Shown: positions 51,313-58,328 of the stretch, piece by piece
Layout of the letters: each line of letters begins with the position of its first letter
Numbering within the stretch: the stretch's first letter is position 1
Assembly (NCBI GenBank): GCA_045537045.1
Contig: JAZSOS010000040.1
Coordinates: 1-64,000, forward strand
Direction: 5' to 3'
Length of the DNA stretch: 64,000 nucleotides
Source of the DNA: SIG480 sp045537045
GTDB taxonomy: Bacteria; Bacillota; Clostridia; Oscillospirales; JAAYXM01
The notes under the pieces: model-generated
The model's database searches: none
Told to the model about the DNA's origin: nothing
The model's input: only the letters and a program-made list of their open reading frames with translations
Program-made: the position numbers and the translations under genes

Positions 51313-51345
51313 AGAACCGGAAAAGTAGCTGACTTTTCCGGTTCT
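51313..51345. terminator. Bidirectional terminator after glnA
   Basis: AGAACCGGAAAAG pairs with CTTTTCCGGTTCT around a 7-base loop; A-rich on the left, T-rich on the right. Serves glnA and the convergent hydrolase gene. Confidence 0.85.
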
Positions 51346-51347
51346 TC

Positions 51348-52433
51348 CTATTTCTTTCTTATGTTTTCCGACACAACCTTTCCCGCGCCCTTTGCAAGCG
51401 CACGGATGGCTTCAATGAGTATCTTTCGCGTTTCGTCATCAAGTGTTCGCAGTGTCTTCAGCACCGAAACGGTGTTGCCTACCCAGTTTTCACCAAGCTC
51501 ACGCACCGTTTTCGCATTCGTTTCCATCAGCACGGAATAAAGCGTATCAACAAGCTTTTCCCGCTTTTCGGGGGTCATCGCCGCGATCCACTCTTTGAGC
51601 GTTCTGTCGATAAAGCGGCTTGTATCTGTAACCCTTTGGAGATATACAAATCTGTTTCTTTCCACTTCCCATGAATATGTGTCGTGCTGCCACAGTCCGT
51701 TTTGCGTACTTTTCACGATTGTATACTCTTCCTCATGATTCAAAAGAAGCCCTATTACCGACGACTGAGGAACATACGTATCTACTCTTTCCCGCACAGC
51801 AAGATATCCCGGAGAGGTAATAACCTTTTCGTCGAAACCCGGTCCGTCAAAATTTTGTGCCATATCTATTCTCCGCACCGCACCCGGCTTTGAAAACGCC
51901 GCCGCATAAACTGCAAGGTTTCCTCCCTTTGAGTGACCGCCGAGGATGAATCTTCCGCGCACGCGGGCTGCAATCCGCTCAAAATATTCCACAGCCATTT
52001 TTTGTGCCGGAACGGGCGTTATAAAGCTCATATTAAAATCCTCTTTCCAGCCAACGAGGTTATCGTCCGTTCCACGGAAAGCAACGTAAAACCGCCCGCG
52101 CATCAGCTGGAAGGTGACCGCAGAAAACTGGATTTCGCTCTCCTCGTCAACGAGATTTACATATTCAAACAAAACGAGATTCCGGAACCTCTCGCTTTCC
52201 GCCATAAGCTCTAAAAGCCTTTTGTCGCTTTTCATAAGAAGCTTATCTTCTATGTTTTCTATTTTTAAAAGGGCTTTGCAAGCATTTCCCACCGTCATCG
52301 CGCGCGTACCACCTACAAGCTCAAACGGCGCATATGACAGCCGGGACAAAAGCATACCATCCACCTCGTTTATTCCGCTTGCCGAAAGCGGAATATCTCC
52401 GCGCCACAACAGATAATCAAAAGCATTCGCCAT
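51348..52433 (-). CDS. Mbeg1-like (DUF2974) alpha/beta hydrolase
   Basis: 361 aa. FDYLLWRGDIPLSASGINEVDGMLLSRLSYAPFE at the N-terminus is typical of the family. FYVAFRGTDDNLVGWKEDFNMSF and RFILGGHSKGGNLAVYAAA (serine nucleophile near residue 171 in GHSKG) give the lipase-like hydrolase core, with DGPGFDEKVI after it. Probably an intracellular esterase; substrate unknown. It follows the LysR gene by 55 bp and may be co-transcribed. Confidence 0.85.
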   Translation of the reverse strand: MANAFDYLLWRGDIPLSASGINEVDGMLLSRLSYAPFELVGGTRAMTVGNACKALLKIENIEDKLLMKSDKRLLELMAESERFRNLVLFEYVNLVDEESEIQFSAVTFQLMRGRFYVAFRGTDDNLVGWKEDFNMSFITPVPAQKMAVEYFERIAARVRGRFILGGHSKGGNLAVYAAAFSKPGAVRRIDMAQNFDGPGFDEKVITSPGYLAVRERVDTYVPQSSVIGLLLNHEEEYTIVKSTQNGLWQHDTYSWEVERNRFVYLQRVTDTSRFIDRTLKEWIAAMTPEKREKLVDTLYSVLMETNAKTVRELGENWVGNTVSVLKTLRTLDDETRKILIEAIRALAKGAGKVVSENIRKK

Positions 52434-52488
52434 ACCGCACCTCCTTTCTTTCTCTGCTTTATTCTACTCGCCATAGTATTTTTTGTTT

Positions 52489-53403
52489 CTAATCTCTAAC
52501 TGCTTCTATACGCTGCTTTATACACTCAATAAGAATCTTCTCGTCAGGATTAAAGATATGCCCCTTGCGGTATACCAATATATCACGGTTTACTACTTTT
52601 CGGTCAATGCACTTTTTTACTACCAGCCCTCCTGCGCGGCGTACATTCTCCGGAATACGCGACATCCACATATATGTTGTATGTACGTTGGAAAGTATGT
52701 CACCCTGACTTGCGCGCTCATAGAGATATATGCGCTTTGGCGATTTTCTGTGCAGCAGCTGGCTGCCGCCGGACGTTCTTTCCTCCATATCTCCGTGGAC
52801 AAGCTCTATGTATTCATCAAGCTCGCTTTCAAAAACCTTCTGCTTTGATGCAAGCGGATGCTTTTCGGACATAACAAGCACCGGCTCAAATTCAAGCAAA
52901 GGTTCATACTCAAGACCTCTCTCACGCAGAATCGTCATCATGTAGTTTTCAGCAACATCCACATATCTGACAACCCCTATGTGCGCTTCGCCTCCCGCAA
53001 CATGCTCAATCGTGGATTTGGTGCCCAGCTCACGTATATTTACGGAAATTTGCTTGCGGTCATGCAATGTATTGAGAAAATCGGCAAACGCAAGACTTAT
53101 ATAGGTTGCCCGCGGCCCACAAAATGTCAGGTTTGTTTTGTTGCTTTTATCCGATGTATACATAGCATCAAAATTAACTATCTGCTCATATATCATACGC
53201 GCATTTGCAAGGAATTCCGCTCCGTCTCTCGTCGGCTTGACACCTTTTGTGCTGCGTATAAATATTTTTATGCCGATTTCTTCCTCAAGTTCTTTCATTG
53301 CTTTGCTTAGGTTTGGCTGGCTCAAGAACAGATTTTGAGCCGCAGCCGTTATAGAGCCTGTTTGTGCTATTTCGAGTGCATATTTCATCTGTGTAGTATT
53401 CAT
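52489..53403 (-). CDS. LysR family transcriptional regulator
   Basis: 304 aa, starting MNTTQMKYALEIAQTGSITAAAQNLFLSQPNLSKAMKELEEEIGIKIFIR, a clear LysR helix-turn-helix; residues 90-290 form the effector domain. The ATG at 53403 has GGGAGG ahead. The promoter and a 17-bp palindrome directly upstream suggest autoregulation. The target is unclear; the Mbeg1-like hydrolase gene is the nearest candidate. Confidence 0.9.
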   Translation of the reverse strand: MNTTQMKYALEIAQTGSITAAAQNLFLSQPNLSKAMKELEEEIGIKIFIRSTKGVKPTRDGAEFLANARMIYEQIVNFDAMYTSDKSNKTNLTFCGPRATYISLAFADFLNTLHDRKQISVNIRELGTKSTIEHVAGGEAHIGVVRYVDVAENYMMTILRERGLEYEPLLEFEPVLVMSEKHPLASKQKVFESELDEYIELVHGDMEERTSGGSQLLHRKSPKRIYLYERASQGDILSNVHTTYMWMSRIPENVRRAGGLVVKKCIDRKVVNRDILVYRKGHIFNPDEKILIECIKQRIEAVRD

Positions 53404-53430
53404 ATTAACACAAAACCTCCCGATAATCGT

Positions 53431-53488
53431 CATAACTTTAAGTTATGTCTTCTATAAAAATTATATATTTTACAAAGCAAAAAGTCAA
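53431..53488 (-). promoter_or_regulatory. LysR gene promoter with palindromic operator
   Basis: On the minus strand: TTGACT (53483-53488), 17-base spacer, TATAAT (53460-53465), then the perfect palindrome CATAACTTTAAGTTATG (53431-53447) downstream of the transcription start, fitting autorepression. Confidence 0.75.
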
Positions 53489-53582
53489 TGATAAAATTAT
53501 AGCGTAGTCGTTATGAATGTAACGCTTGCATATGATTTTTTTAACATAGTTCACCTTCTAATCCCCCTATATATACCATGCA

Positions 53583-53616
53583 CAATAAGGACGGTACTTT
53601 CGTACCGTCCTTATTG
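53583..53616. terminator. Orphan terminator-like hairpin
   Basis: CAATAAGGACGGTAC pairs perfectly with GTACCGTCCTTATTG over a 4-base loop. It lies between two divergent promoters with no gene ending nearby, so it may end an undetected small transcript or mark a lost gene. Confidence 0.6.
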
Positions 53617-53638
53617 CATTATTGTAAATTAAAACATC

Positions 53639-53667
53639 TTGCAAAATATGGGGATTTTTGGTACAAT
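53639..53667 (+). promoter_or_regulatory. prmA promoter
   Basis: TTGCAA (53639-53644), 17-base spacer, TACAAT (53662-53667). Confidence 0.75.
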
Positions 53668-53697
53668 ATATAGTAGCAAATGTTTGGAGGTTTTTTT

Positions 53698-54657
53698 GTG
53701 GAGTGGATTCAGGTAAGTATAGATACAACTCACGAGGGCATTGAAGCGCTGACCTCAGCTCTTGAGGATATCGGCATCCGAGGTTTTGAAATTGAAGACC
53801 CGGCAGACTTTTGTGAATTTATGAATGCAGAGTTTCCGTACCGCGACTACGTAGACGATGACCTTGTAAAAGAAAAAACAGAAGAAAGCGTAAAGGTAAA
53901 AATTTACGTGAGCGCAAACGCCGCAGGGCATGAACAGCTTGCCGCCGTACGTGAGCTTCTTTCCTCCCTTTCTTCCGATAAATCTTTTGGAAGCCTTGAG
54001 CTTTCGTTTGAGACGATGAATGAAGAGGATTGGTCTGAAAACTGGAAGCAGTTTTTCCATCCGCTTAAAATTGGAAAGCGCGTTCTCGTCCGCCCTGAGT
54101 GGGAAGAATGTGAAAACACCGACGGCAGAGTGGTATTTACCATAAACCCGGGTATGAGCTTCGGCACAGGCTCGCACGCTACAACTCAGCTGTGCCTTGA
54201 GGCGATTGAGGAATACACAAAAGACGGAGATACAATTCTTGACCTTGGCTGCGGAAGCGGTATTCTCTCAATTACAGCATGCCTTCTCGGTGCTAAAAGT
54301 GCCGTAGCCTGCGATATTGACAAAAATGCCGTAGATATCGCAGTAAGAAATGCAGAGCTTAATGGCGTCAGCCGCGATAAATTCGAGGCTCTTGCCGGAA
54401 ATATTCTGGATGACGAGGCAATGCGCCGCCGTTTTGAAAGCGAGAAATATGACATCGTTGCGGCAAATATCGTTGCGGATGTCATCATCGGCATAAGCCC
54501 GTTCGCATCAGGCTTTGTAAAGCCCGGCGGAATATTTATCGCGTCCGGCATAATAACAGAGCGTCTTGACGAGGTTCTGGAGCATCTGAAAAAAAGTTTT
54601 AAAATTATTAAAATTTGTGACAAAAACGGCTGGGCGTCTGTAATTGCAACGGTTTGA
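53698..54657 (+). CDS. prmA: Ribosomal protein L11 methyltransferase
   Basis: SAM-dependent enzyme that methylates ribosomal protein L11. 319 aa with an N-terminal substrate-binding domain (MEWIQVSIDTTHEGIEALTSALEDIGIRGFEIEDP) and the methyltransferase core: PGMSFGTGSHATTQLCLEAIE near residue 150, ILDLGCGSGILSITACLLGAKSAVACDIDKNAVDIAVRNA, DIVAANIVADVII (the DxxxANI motif). The GTG at 53698 with GGAGG ahead is the start. Confidence 0.95.
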   Translation: MEWIQVSIDTTHEGIEALTSALEDIGIRGFEIEDPADFCEFMNAEFPYRDYVDDDLVKEKTEESVKVKIYVSANAAGHEQLAAVRELLSSLSSDKSFGSLELSFETMNEEDWSENWKQFFHPLKIGKRVLVRPEWEECENTDGRVVFTINPGMSFGTGSHATTQLCLEAIEEYTKDGDTILDLGCGSGILSITACLLGAKSAVACDIDKNAVDIAVRNAELNGVSRDKFEALAGNILDDEAMRRRFESEKYDIVAANIVADVIIGISPFASGFVKPGGIFIASGIITERLDEVLEHLKKSFKIIKICDKNGWASVIATV

Positions 54658-54674
54658 GGAAAATATTTTTCCTC
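54656..54674 (+). terminator. Short AT-rich hairpin at the end of prmA
   Basis: GAGGAAAA and TTTTCCTC-type pairing spanning the prmA stop codon; a weak terminator at best. Confidence 0.35.
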
Positions 54675-54702
54675 ATATCGGGCAAACTTAATAAAACAGT
54701 AC

Positions 54703-54731
54703 TGGACAAACGACATTTTTTTTGGTAAAAT
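54703..54731 (+). promoter_or_regulatory. Promoter of the membrane-protein gene
   Basis: TGGACA (54703-54708), 17-base spacer, TAAAAT (54726-54731). Confidence 0.65.
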
Positions 54732-54784
54732 ATAACGTATGGCATATATGTTGCCTTATGAGCTTTATTTGGGAGTGAACCGTT

Positions 54785-55564
54785 TTGAAAGAGAATAAAT
54801 CGCCGAAGGATGCGGCAATGTACAGAAAAAAAGATTATGTGACTAACAAGCTTCTTCTTGTTTTCACGCTTGCATTTGCACTTTTGCTTTTGCTTATGAA
54901 CGTAGGACGTATGATGAAGAGCACGGCAACGTTTATGGCTGCGTATACCATGGTTAAGGTCGTTGCGGTTGCCGCTGTGGTGCTTGTTGCCGCAGGGATC
55001 GTTATGATGATTGTAGAGCGCTCAAAGAAAAAGGACATGAGTTATCGTCTCTTCTCCGGAAAGAACGTGACGGTTGCTGCCTTGTTTGTTGCAATTTGCG
55101 CCATCGCGCTTTCTCTTGTCTTTTCACAGAGCATGCTTATGCTTCTTTACATCTTCGTTCCGGCAGTTGTTGTTTTGTATATCATTTACTATTCATATCA
55201 GCGTGAATTTTTCCTTATAGCCCTCTCCTGTATCGTTGGCGGTATCGGAATCTGGCTTTTTGGCTCTGACCTTGTGAACACGAAAGATGTTCTCGCAATA
55301 GCAGGTGCTGCCGCTCTGGTCGTTCTCACTGCAGGCTTTGCGTTGTGGGCACAGCTCGGAAATGGCAAGATAAACCTTTTCGGACGTGAGTTTGCACCGT
55401 TTAGAGGTGATGCCCGTTACGGAATTGTATATCTCACCTGCCTTTTGGTTCTTATGCTTCTTGCCGCGGCGTTTCTTGCTCCGGATCTTGCAATGTACTT
55501 TGTTTTCGCACTCATTGCATATATCGTTCTCACCGGCGTATACTACACGGTAAAGCTCATCTGA
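54785..55564 (+). CDS. Polytopic membrane protein, unknown function
   Basis: 259 aa starting from TTG (KENKSPKDAAMYRKKDYVTNK as a charged cytoplasmic start) with GGGAGTG ahead. About seven hydrophobic segments fill residues 22-258 (LLLVFTLAFALLLLLMNVG, VVAVAAVVLVAAGIVMMIV, VAALFVAICAIALSLVF and others). No motif recognised. Monocistronic. Confidence 0.7.
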   Translation: MKENKSPKDAAMYRKKDYVTNKLLLVFTLAFALLLLLMNVGRMMKSTATFMAAYTMVKVVAVAAVVLVAAGIVMMIVERSKKKDMSYRLFSGKNVTVAALFVAICAIALSLVFSQSMLMLLYIFVPAVVVLYIIYYSYQREFFLIALSCIVGGIGIWLFGSDLVNTKDVLAIAGAAALVVLTAGFALWAQLGNGKINLFGREFAPFRGDARYGIVYLTCLLVLMLLAAAFLAPDLAMYFVFALIAYIVLTGVYYTVKLI

Positions 55565-55593
55565 ATTTTATTTCAACTTTTGCAAAAAAAAGC

Positions 55594-55666
55594 TTGACGT
55601 AAACGCATTTTTCATTTATAATATATCAAGTGAGTCGGTATTCGGCTTGCACAAAACCGAATACCG
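55594..55666 (+). promoter_or_regulatory. Promoter and leader hairpin of tRNA-Ser
   Basis: TTGACG (55594-55599), 17-base spacer, TATAAT (55617-55622). An 11-bp hairpin, TCGGTATTCGG/CCGAATACCGA (55635-55666), lies in the precursor leader. Confidence 0.85.
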
Positions 55667-55685
55667 ATGACTTTATTTTCGACTT

Positions 55686-55777
55686 GGAGAAGTACTCAAG
55701 CTGGTCGAAGAGGCGCCCCTGCTAAGGGCGTAGGTCGCGAAAGCGGTGCGGGAGTTCGAATCTCCCCTTCTCCGCCA
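55686..55777 (+). tRNA. tRNA-Ser (anticodon GCT)
   Basis: 92 nt class II tRNA with CCA. Acceptor GGAGAAG pairs with CTTCTCC; anticodon stem CGCCC/GGGCG encloses CTGCTAA (anticodon GCT); long variable arm GGTCGCGAAAGCGGTGC; T arm GGGAG-TTCGAAT-CTCCC. Its 3' end is duplicated downstream, so it has served as an integration site. Confidence 0.96.
55760..55777 (+). repeat. tRNA-Ser 3' end, att-type direct repeat copy 1
   Basis: ATCTCCCCTTCTCCGCCA inside the tRNA gene; identical to 55967-55984. Confidence 0.7.
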
Positions 55778-55778
55778 A

Positions 55779-55816
55779 ATATAGCAGGTACACTTTTGTG
55801 TACCTGCTATATTTTT
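55779..55816 (+). terminator. tRNA-Ser terminator
   Basis: ATATAGCAGGTACAC pairs with GTGTACCTGCTATAT around TTTT and is followed by TTTT. Confidence 0.88.
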
Positions 55817-55966
55817 GTGTAATATGGTGAGGGAGATTCGAACTCTGAGAGGGCAACGAGCGTAAAGAAAACGATTGATAATCATTTTTAGCGAAGTTGG
55901 TGCGAGACGGGTACTGCGAGCGAAAGCGGCGCGGTCGATAAGCCGGCAGATTGCGAAGCAATATGC
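55817..55966. other. Rearranged tRNA-flanking remnant
   Basis: About 150 bp between two copies of the tRNA-Ser 3' end. It contains GGGAGATTCGAACTC (55831-55845), the exact reverse complement of the tRNA T arm (55752-55766). No credible gene; frames across it reflect tRNA sequence. Likely debris of past integration events. Confidence 0.55.
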
Positions 55967-56013
55967 ATCTCCCCTTCTCCGCCAGAAAAACTTCATCATT
56001 CTCCCCTGAAAAG

Positions 56014-56058
56014 TTGGCAAAAACTTGGCAACACAAAAAATAAATTCTGTGTTATAAT
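56014..56058 (+). promoter_or_regulatory. Island promoter with TTGGCA repeats
   Basis: TTGGCA at 56014 and 56025, exactly 11 bp apart; the second is followed by ACACAAAAAAT and begins 28 bp before the extended -10 TGTTATAAT (TATAAT at 56053-56058). Same arrangement, spacing and flanking bases as the capsid-cassette promoter at 33682-33770. Confidence 0.75.
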
Positions 56059-56194
56059 TTATGACAATGATGCTTTCGGAGTGAACCTCTGCGAATTTGT
56101 GCGCGATTCATAAAGGTCGCTCCGTGTGCGCAAAGCGTCAGAGTTCGTATTGAAAAAACAATAGAAATGAATTATAATAAGAAGGTAAACAACA
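56059..56194 (+). other. Leader of the island transcript
   Basis: About 130 nt. GAACCTCTGCG near 56082 can pair imperfectly with CGTCAGAGTTC near 56136, enclosing a second GTGCGC/GCGC-rich arm. No known RNA family recognised. AAGAAGG precedes the ATG. Confidence 0.4.
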
Positions 56195-57318
56195 ATGTTA
56201 ACACAAAATTTGTTTAGTAAAAAACCAAAAACTTTTATGGACTACGAGCCGGGTAAGTTGCCAAGCAAAAAAGACCGGGACACGCAGACGAAAGCTGAAA
56301 CCAAAAATTATGCCCCTTTTGCATCAAATGTGAAAATAGTTGGAGACAATGTAACAAAAAAGACTATGATGATTTCTTTGAAGGGTTCAATGACCCATAC
56401 GGAGAAAAAAGAGAACAAGAACGGCAGCGGAAAGAACAGGAGCGAAAAGAAAGGCTTGCCAATATCCGTGCAAACGCCGATAATCAAAACCGGTATCCTC
56501 AGAGTACGGATGACCCGTTTCTTGAAGGTTTTAATGGAATTTTAAACGAAAGAGAACAGAAGGAAAAATTCCCAAACACTCGGTTCCAAGCAAAACCTCA
56601 AAATGCATACTTGAAATTCCCTAATACACAACTTCATGCGAGCACTAAAAACGATGCATCCCTCGAAAGATTTAGCAATCCCAACGGACAAAAAAATATC
56701 GTAGGCGAAGTTGCGTCTGAATGGGGTGAAAATATCGGAGCTCATATGGGTTTGCATAATACAGCTCATGATCAATATCCTTGGATGCGGATTGCAGGTT
56801 TGCTGTCTCCTGTAGCAATTAGTGGTCGAATAACTTCATCAAGTGCTAAAGTCCCAAAGTATAAGGACCTAATAAATGATGTCTCAAATCGTTATAATGT
56901 GCCAAGTGAGATTATCGGGGGAATAATATTTAAAGAGCAATTAACCAAGTCTCTTCCCGATACCCTTGGAAATATCCACACATCTATAACAAAAGATAGT
57001 CATTCTACTGGATTGGGAGCCATTTTCCCCGCAACAGCAAGAGCTGCGTGGGGCGAAGTTGACTCTCAAAAAGAATTGCCAAAAACCAATGAGGAGCTTC
57101 AATATAAATTAACGCACGATAAACAATTCAACATAGAAACAATTGCCGCAGTGTTACTATATGAAGCAAGGAACGAGGGACTTATTTCAGATGTATCCGT
57201 AGCTTCAAATTTGACTACCGAGCAATGGTGGAAAGCGGTAGCAAAATATAACGGTAGCGACGAATATGCGAGAAAAGTGTATGAGTATCTTCCTTATATT
57301 ACTGAATTGTTAGATTAA
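56195..57318 (+). CDS. Lytic-transglycosylase-like protein read across a -1 frameshift
   Basis: The first frame starts at ATG 56195 (AAGG ahead) and ends at 56545 (116 aa). At 56356-56362 the heptamer A AAA AAG allows a -1 shift into a frame running to 57318, giving 374 aa. The shifted frame is the coding one: right after the site it reads DYDDFFEGFNDPYGE, repeated later as TDDPFLEGFNG. The C-terminal 170 residues resemble an SLT domain (YNVPSEIIGGIIFKEQ with the catalytic E, STGLGAIFPATARAAWGE, VAKYNGSDEYARKVYEYLP). It could be a programmed frameshift gene, a recent indel, or a sequencing error. Confidence 0.6.
56342..56362 (+). promoter_or_regulatory. Candidate -1 ribosomal frameshift site
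   Basis: GGAG (56342-56345), exactly 10 nt, then A AAA AAG (56356-56362) in the correct phase of the upstream frame (codons ACA AAA AAG). Same heptamer and SD-to-slip spacing as E. coli dnaX. A small hairpin GGGT/ACCC follows about 20 nt downstream but looks weak. Confidence 0.6.
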
Positions 57319-57332
57319 ACGGAGGTGTTTTT

Positions 57333-57959
57333 GTGAAAAAACTCAAAATTCTAACTTCAATAATCATAGTGATTTCCTGTGTGCTCATTTTATCTTCATG
57401 TAAATATAAATATATATTTAAGCATTATAACGAAATAAACGAAGATATTCCCGACAACCTAACTTCAAGCGCAAGTATGGCAGAATATGCTCGTAATATA
57501 GTTGAGAAGGATTGCGGCAAGGAGTTTAATGTAGGTTCTGTCTATATGATTTTGGATTCGGAGTTAAAGGGAGAAGTGGAAGTTATTTTGGTAGAGAAAA
57601 AACAAAAAAACCCGTTGCTGGTCTATGTGGATTTTGATACAAAAAACAACAAACTTGTTTCATTCAAGTATGTCAGCTGGCACAGCAAATTGGATCCCGG
57701 CGTTATAAATATACATAATTGGGGAATTGACTATGCAGAGGCAATTGAAATTTCAAAGGAGCTTCATTCAAAAACAGATGGTTTCCGATATGACGATGTC
57801 ATAATCAGGACCGATAATTCTCATCCGTTTGAAGACGAAGATTGGGAAGTTTGGTCCGTAGCGTTTCGTGACTACCAAAGCAAAAAAAACTACGACACCC
57901 GCATTGAACCGTATACAGGAGAGATTCTTAATCACGGTATTTGGAAATGGGTAGGATAA
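57333..57959 (+). CDS. Lipoprotein encoded beside the transglycosylase-like gene
   Basis: 208 aa with a lipoprotein signal (LKILTSIIIVISCVLILSSCKY, cysteine near residue 23). The mature part is mostly beta/alpha with many acidic and aromatic residues (LVSFKYVSWHSKLDPGVINIHNWGIDYAEAIEISKELHSK, EDWEVWSVAFRDYQSKKNYDTRIEPYTGEI) and resembles a PepSY-like or YpeB-like fold only loosely. 14 bp after the transglycosylase-like gene with GGAGGTG ahead. It could be an immunity protein or inhibitor, by context only. Confidence 0.65.
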   Translation: MKKLKILTSIIIVISCVLILSSCKYKYIFKHYNEINEDIPDNLTSSASMAEYARNIVEKDCGKEFNVGSVYMILDSELKGEVEVILVEKKQKNPLLVYVDFDTKNNKLVSFKYVSWHSKLDPGVINIHNWGIDYAEAIEISKELHSKTDGFRYDDVIIRTDNSHPFEDEDWEVWSVAFRDYQSKKNYDTRIEPYTGEILNHGIWKWVG

Positions 57960-58069
57960 TACAGATTAGATTCAGCATAGCATCGCCCTCACGAATTCAA
58001 TAATGAGATAAAATCCCAAAATAGAACAAGGCATTGTGCATACGTATGGCGGAGTTCTTTCTCCGCCAG

Positions 58070-58098
58070 AAAAAAGACATCCTATGGATGTCTTTTTT
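58070..58098 (+). terminator. Terminator at the right end of the island
   Basis: AAAAAAGACATCC pairs with GGATGTCTTTTTT around a 3-base loop; preceded by the hairpin GGCGGAG-TTCTTT-CTCCGCC (58048-58067). Confidence 0.8.
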
Positions 58099-58109
58099 CA
58101 GTTATATTT

Positions 58110-58250
58110 ACCTGTGGCAAGTTATGAGCTTAGATTGCTTCGCAAGTTATGAATTGGCTTTGTCAATATTTGTTTTATAGAGGGCAAATATATCATAACT
58201 GCAAACGAAGTTTGCATCATAGCTCTAAACTATTAACTTTTATAGCTTAC
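58110..58250. repeat. Imperfect inverted/direct repeat region
   Basis: GCAAGTTATGA occurs near 58118 and again near 58143. AATATTTG near 58168 faces CAAATAT near 58186, and AGTTATGA faces TCATAACT near 58193, forming an imperfect inverted repeat of about 100 bp. CAAACGAAGTTTG is a further small palindrome. It looks like a decayed miniature element; together with the hairpins at both ends it fills the 368 bp between the lipoprotein and the NSS transporter. Confidence 0.4.
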
Positions 58251-58272
58251 CTCTGAACCATTCATCTGTGTT

Positions 58273-58310
58273 AATGCAAAAATCCTGCCATAAGGCAGGA
58301 TTTTTGCATT
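58273..58310. terminator. Bidirectional terminator after the NSS transporter gene
   Basis: AATGCAAAAATCCTGCC pairs perfectly with GGCAGGATTTTTGCATT around ATAA. Confidence 0.88.
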
Positions 58311-58328
58311 ACTTTACTTTTATTCACG

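Larger units (their letters stand above)
55967..58074. mobile_element. Small island bounded by tRNA-Ser-derived repeats
   Basis: Left boundary: 18-bp copy of the tRNA-Ser 3' end (55967-55984), followed by GAAAAA. Right boundary: TTCTCCGCCAGAAAAA (58059-58074), identical over 16 bp to 55975-55990. The interval of 2.1 kb holds two AT-rich genes whose codon use differs from flanking genes. No integrase is present, so it is a remnant or is moved in trans. The right copy overlaps a hairpin, GGCGGAG/CTCCGCC, which weakens the case somewhat. Confidence 0.5.

Noticed and set aside
55673..56036. Two overlapping minus-strand frames (WRRRGDSNSRTAF and EKGRFELP types) across tRNA-Ser
   Set aside because: These peptides are classic false translations of tRNA and tRNA-remnant sequence.
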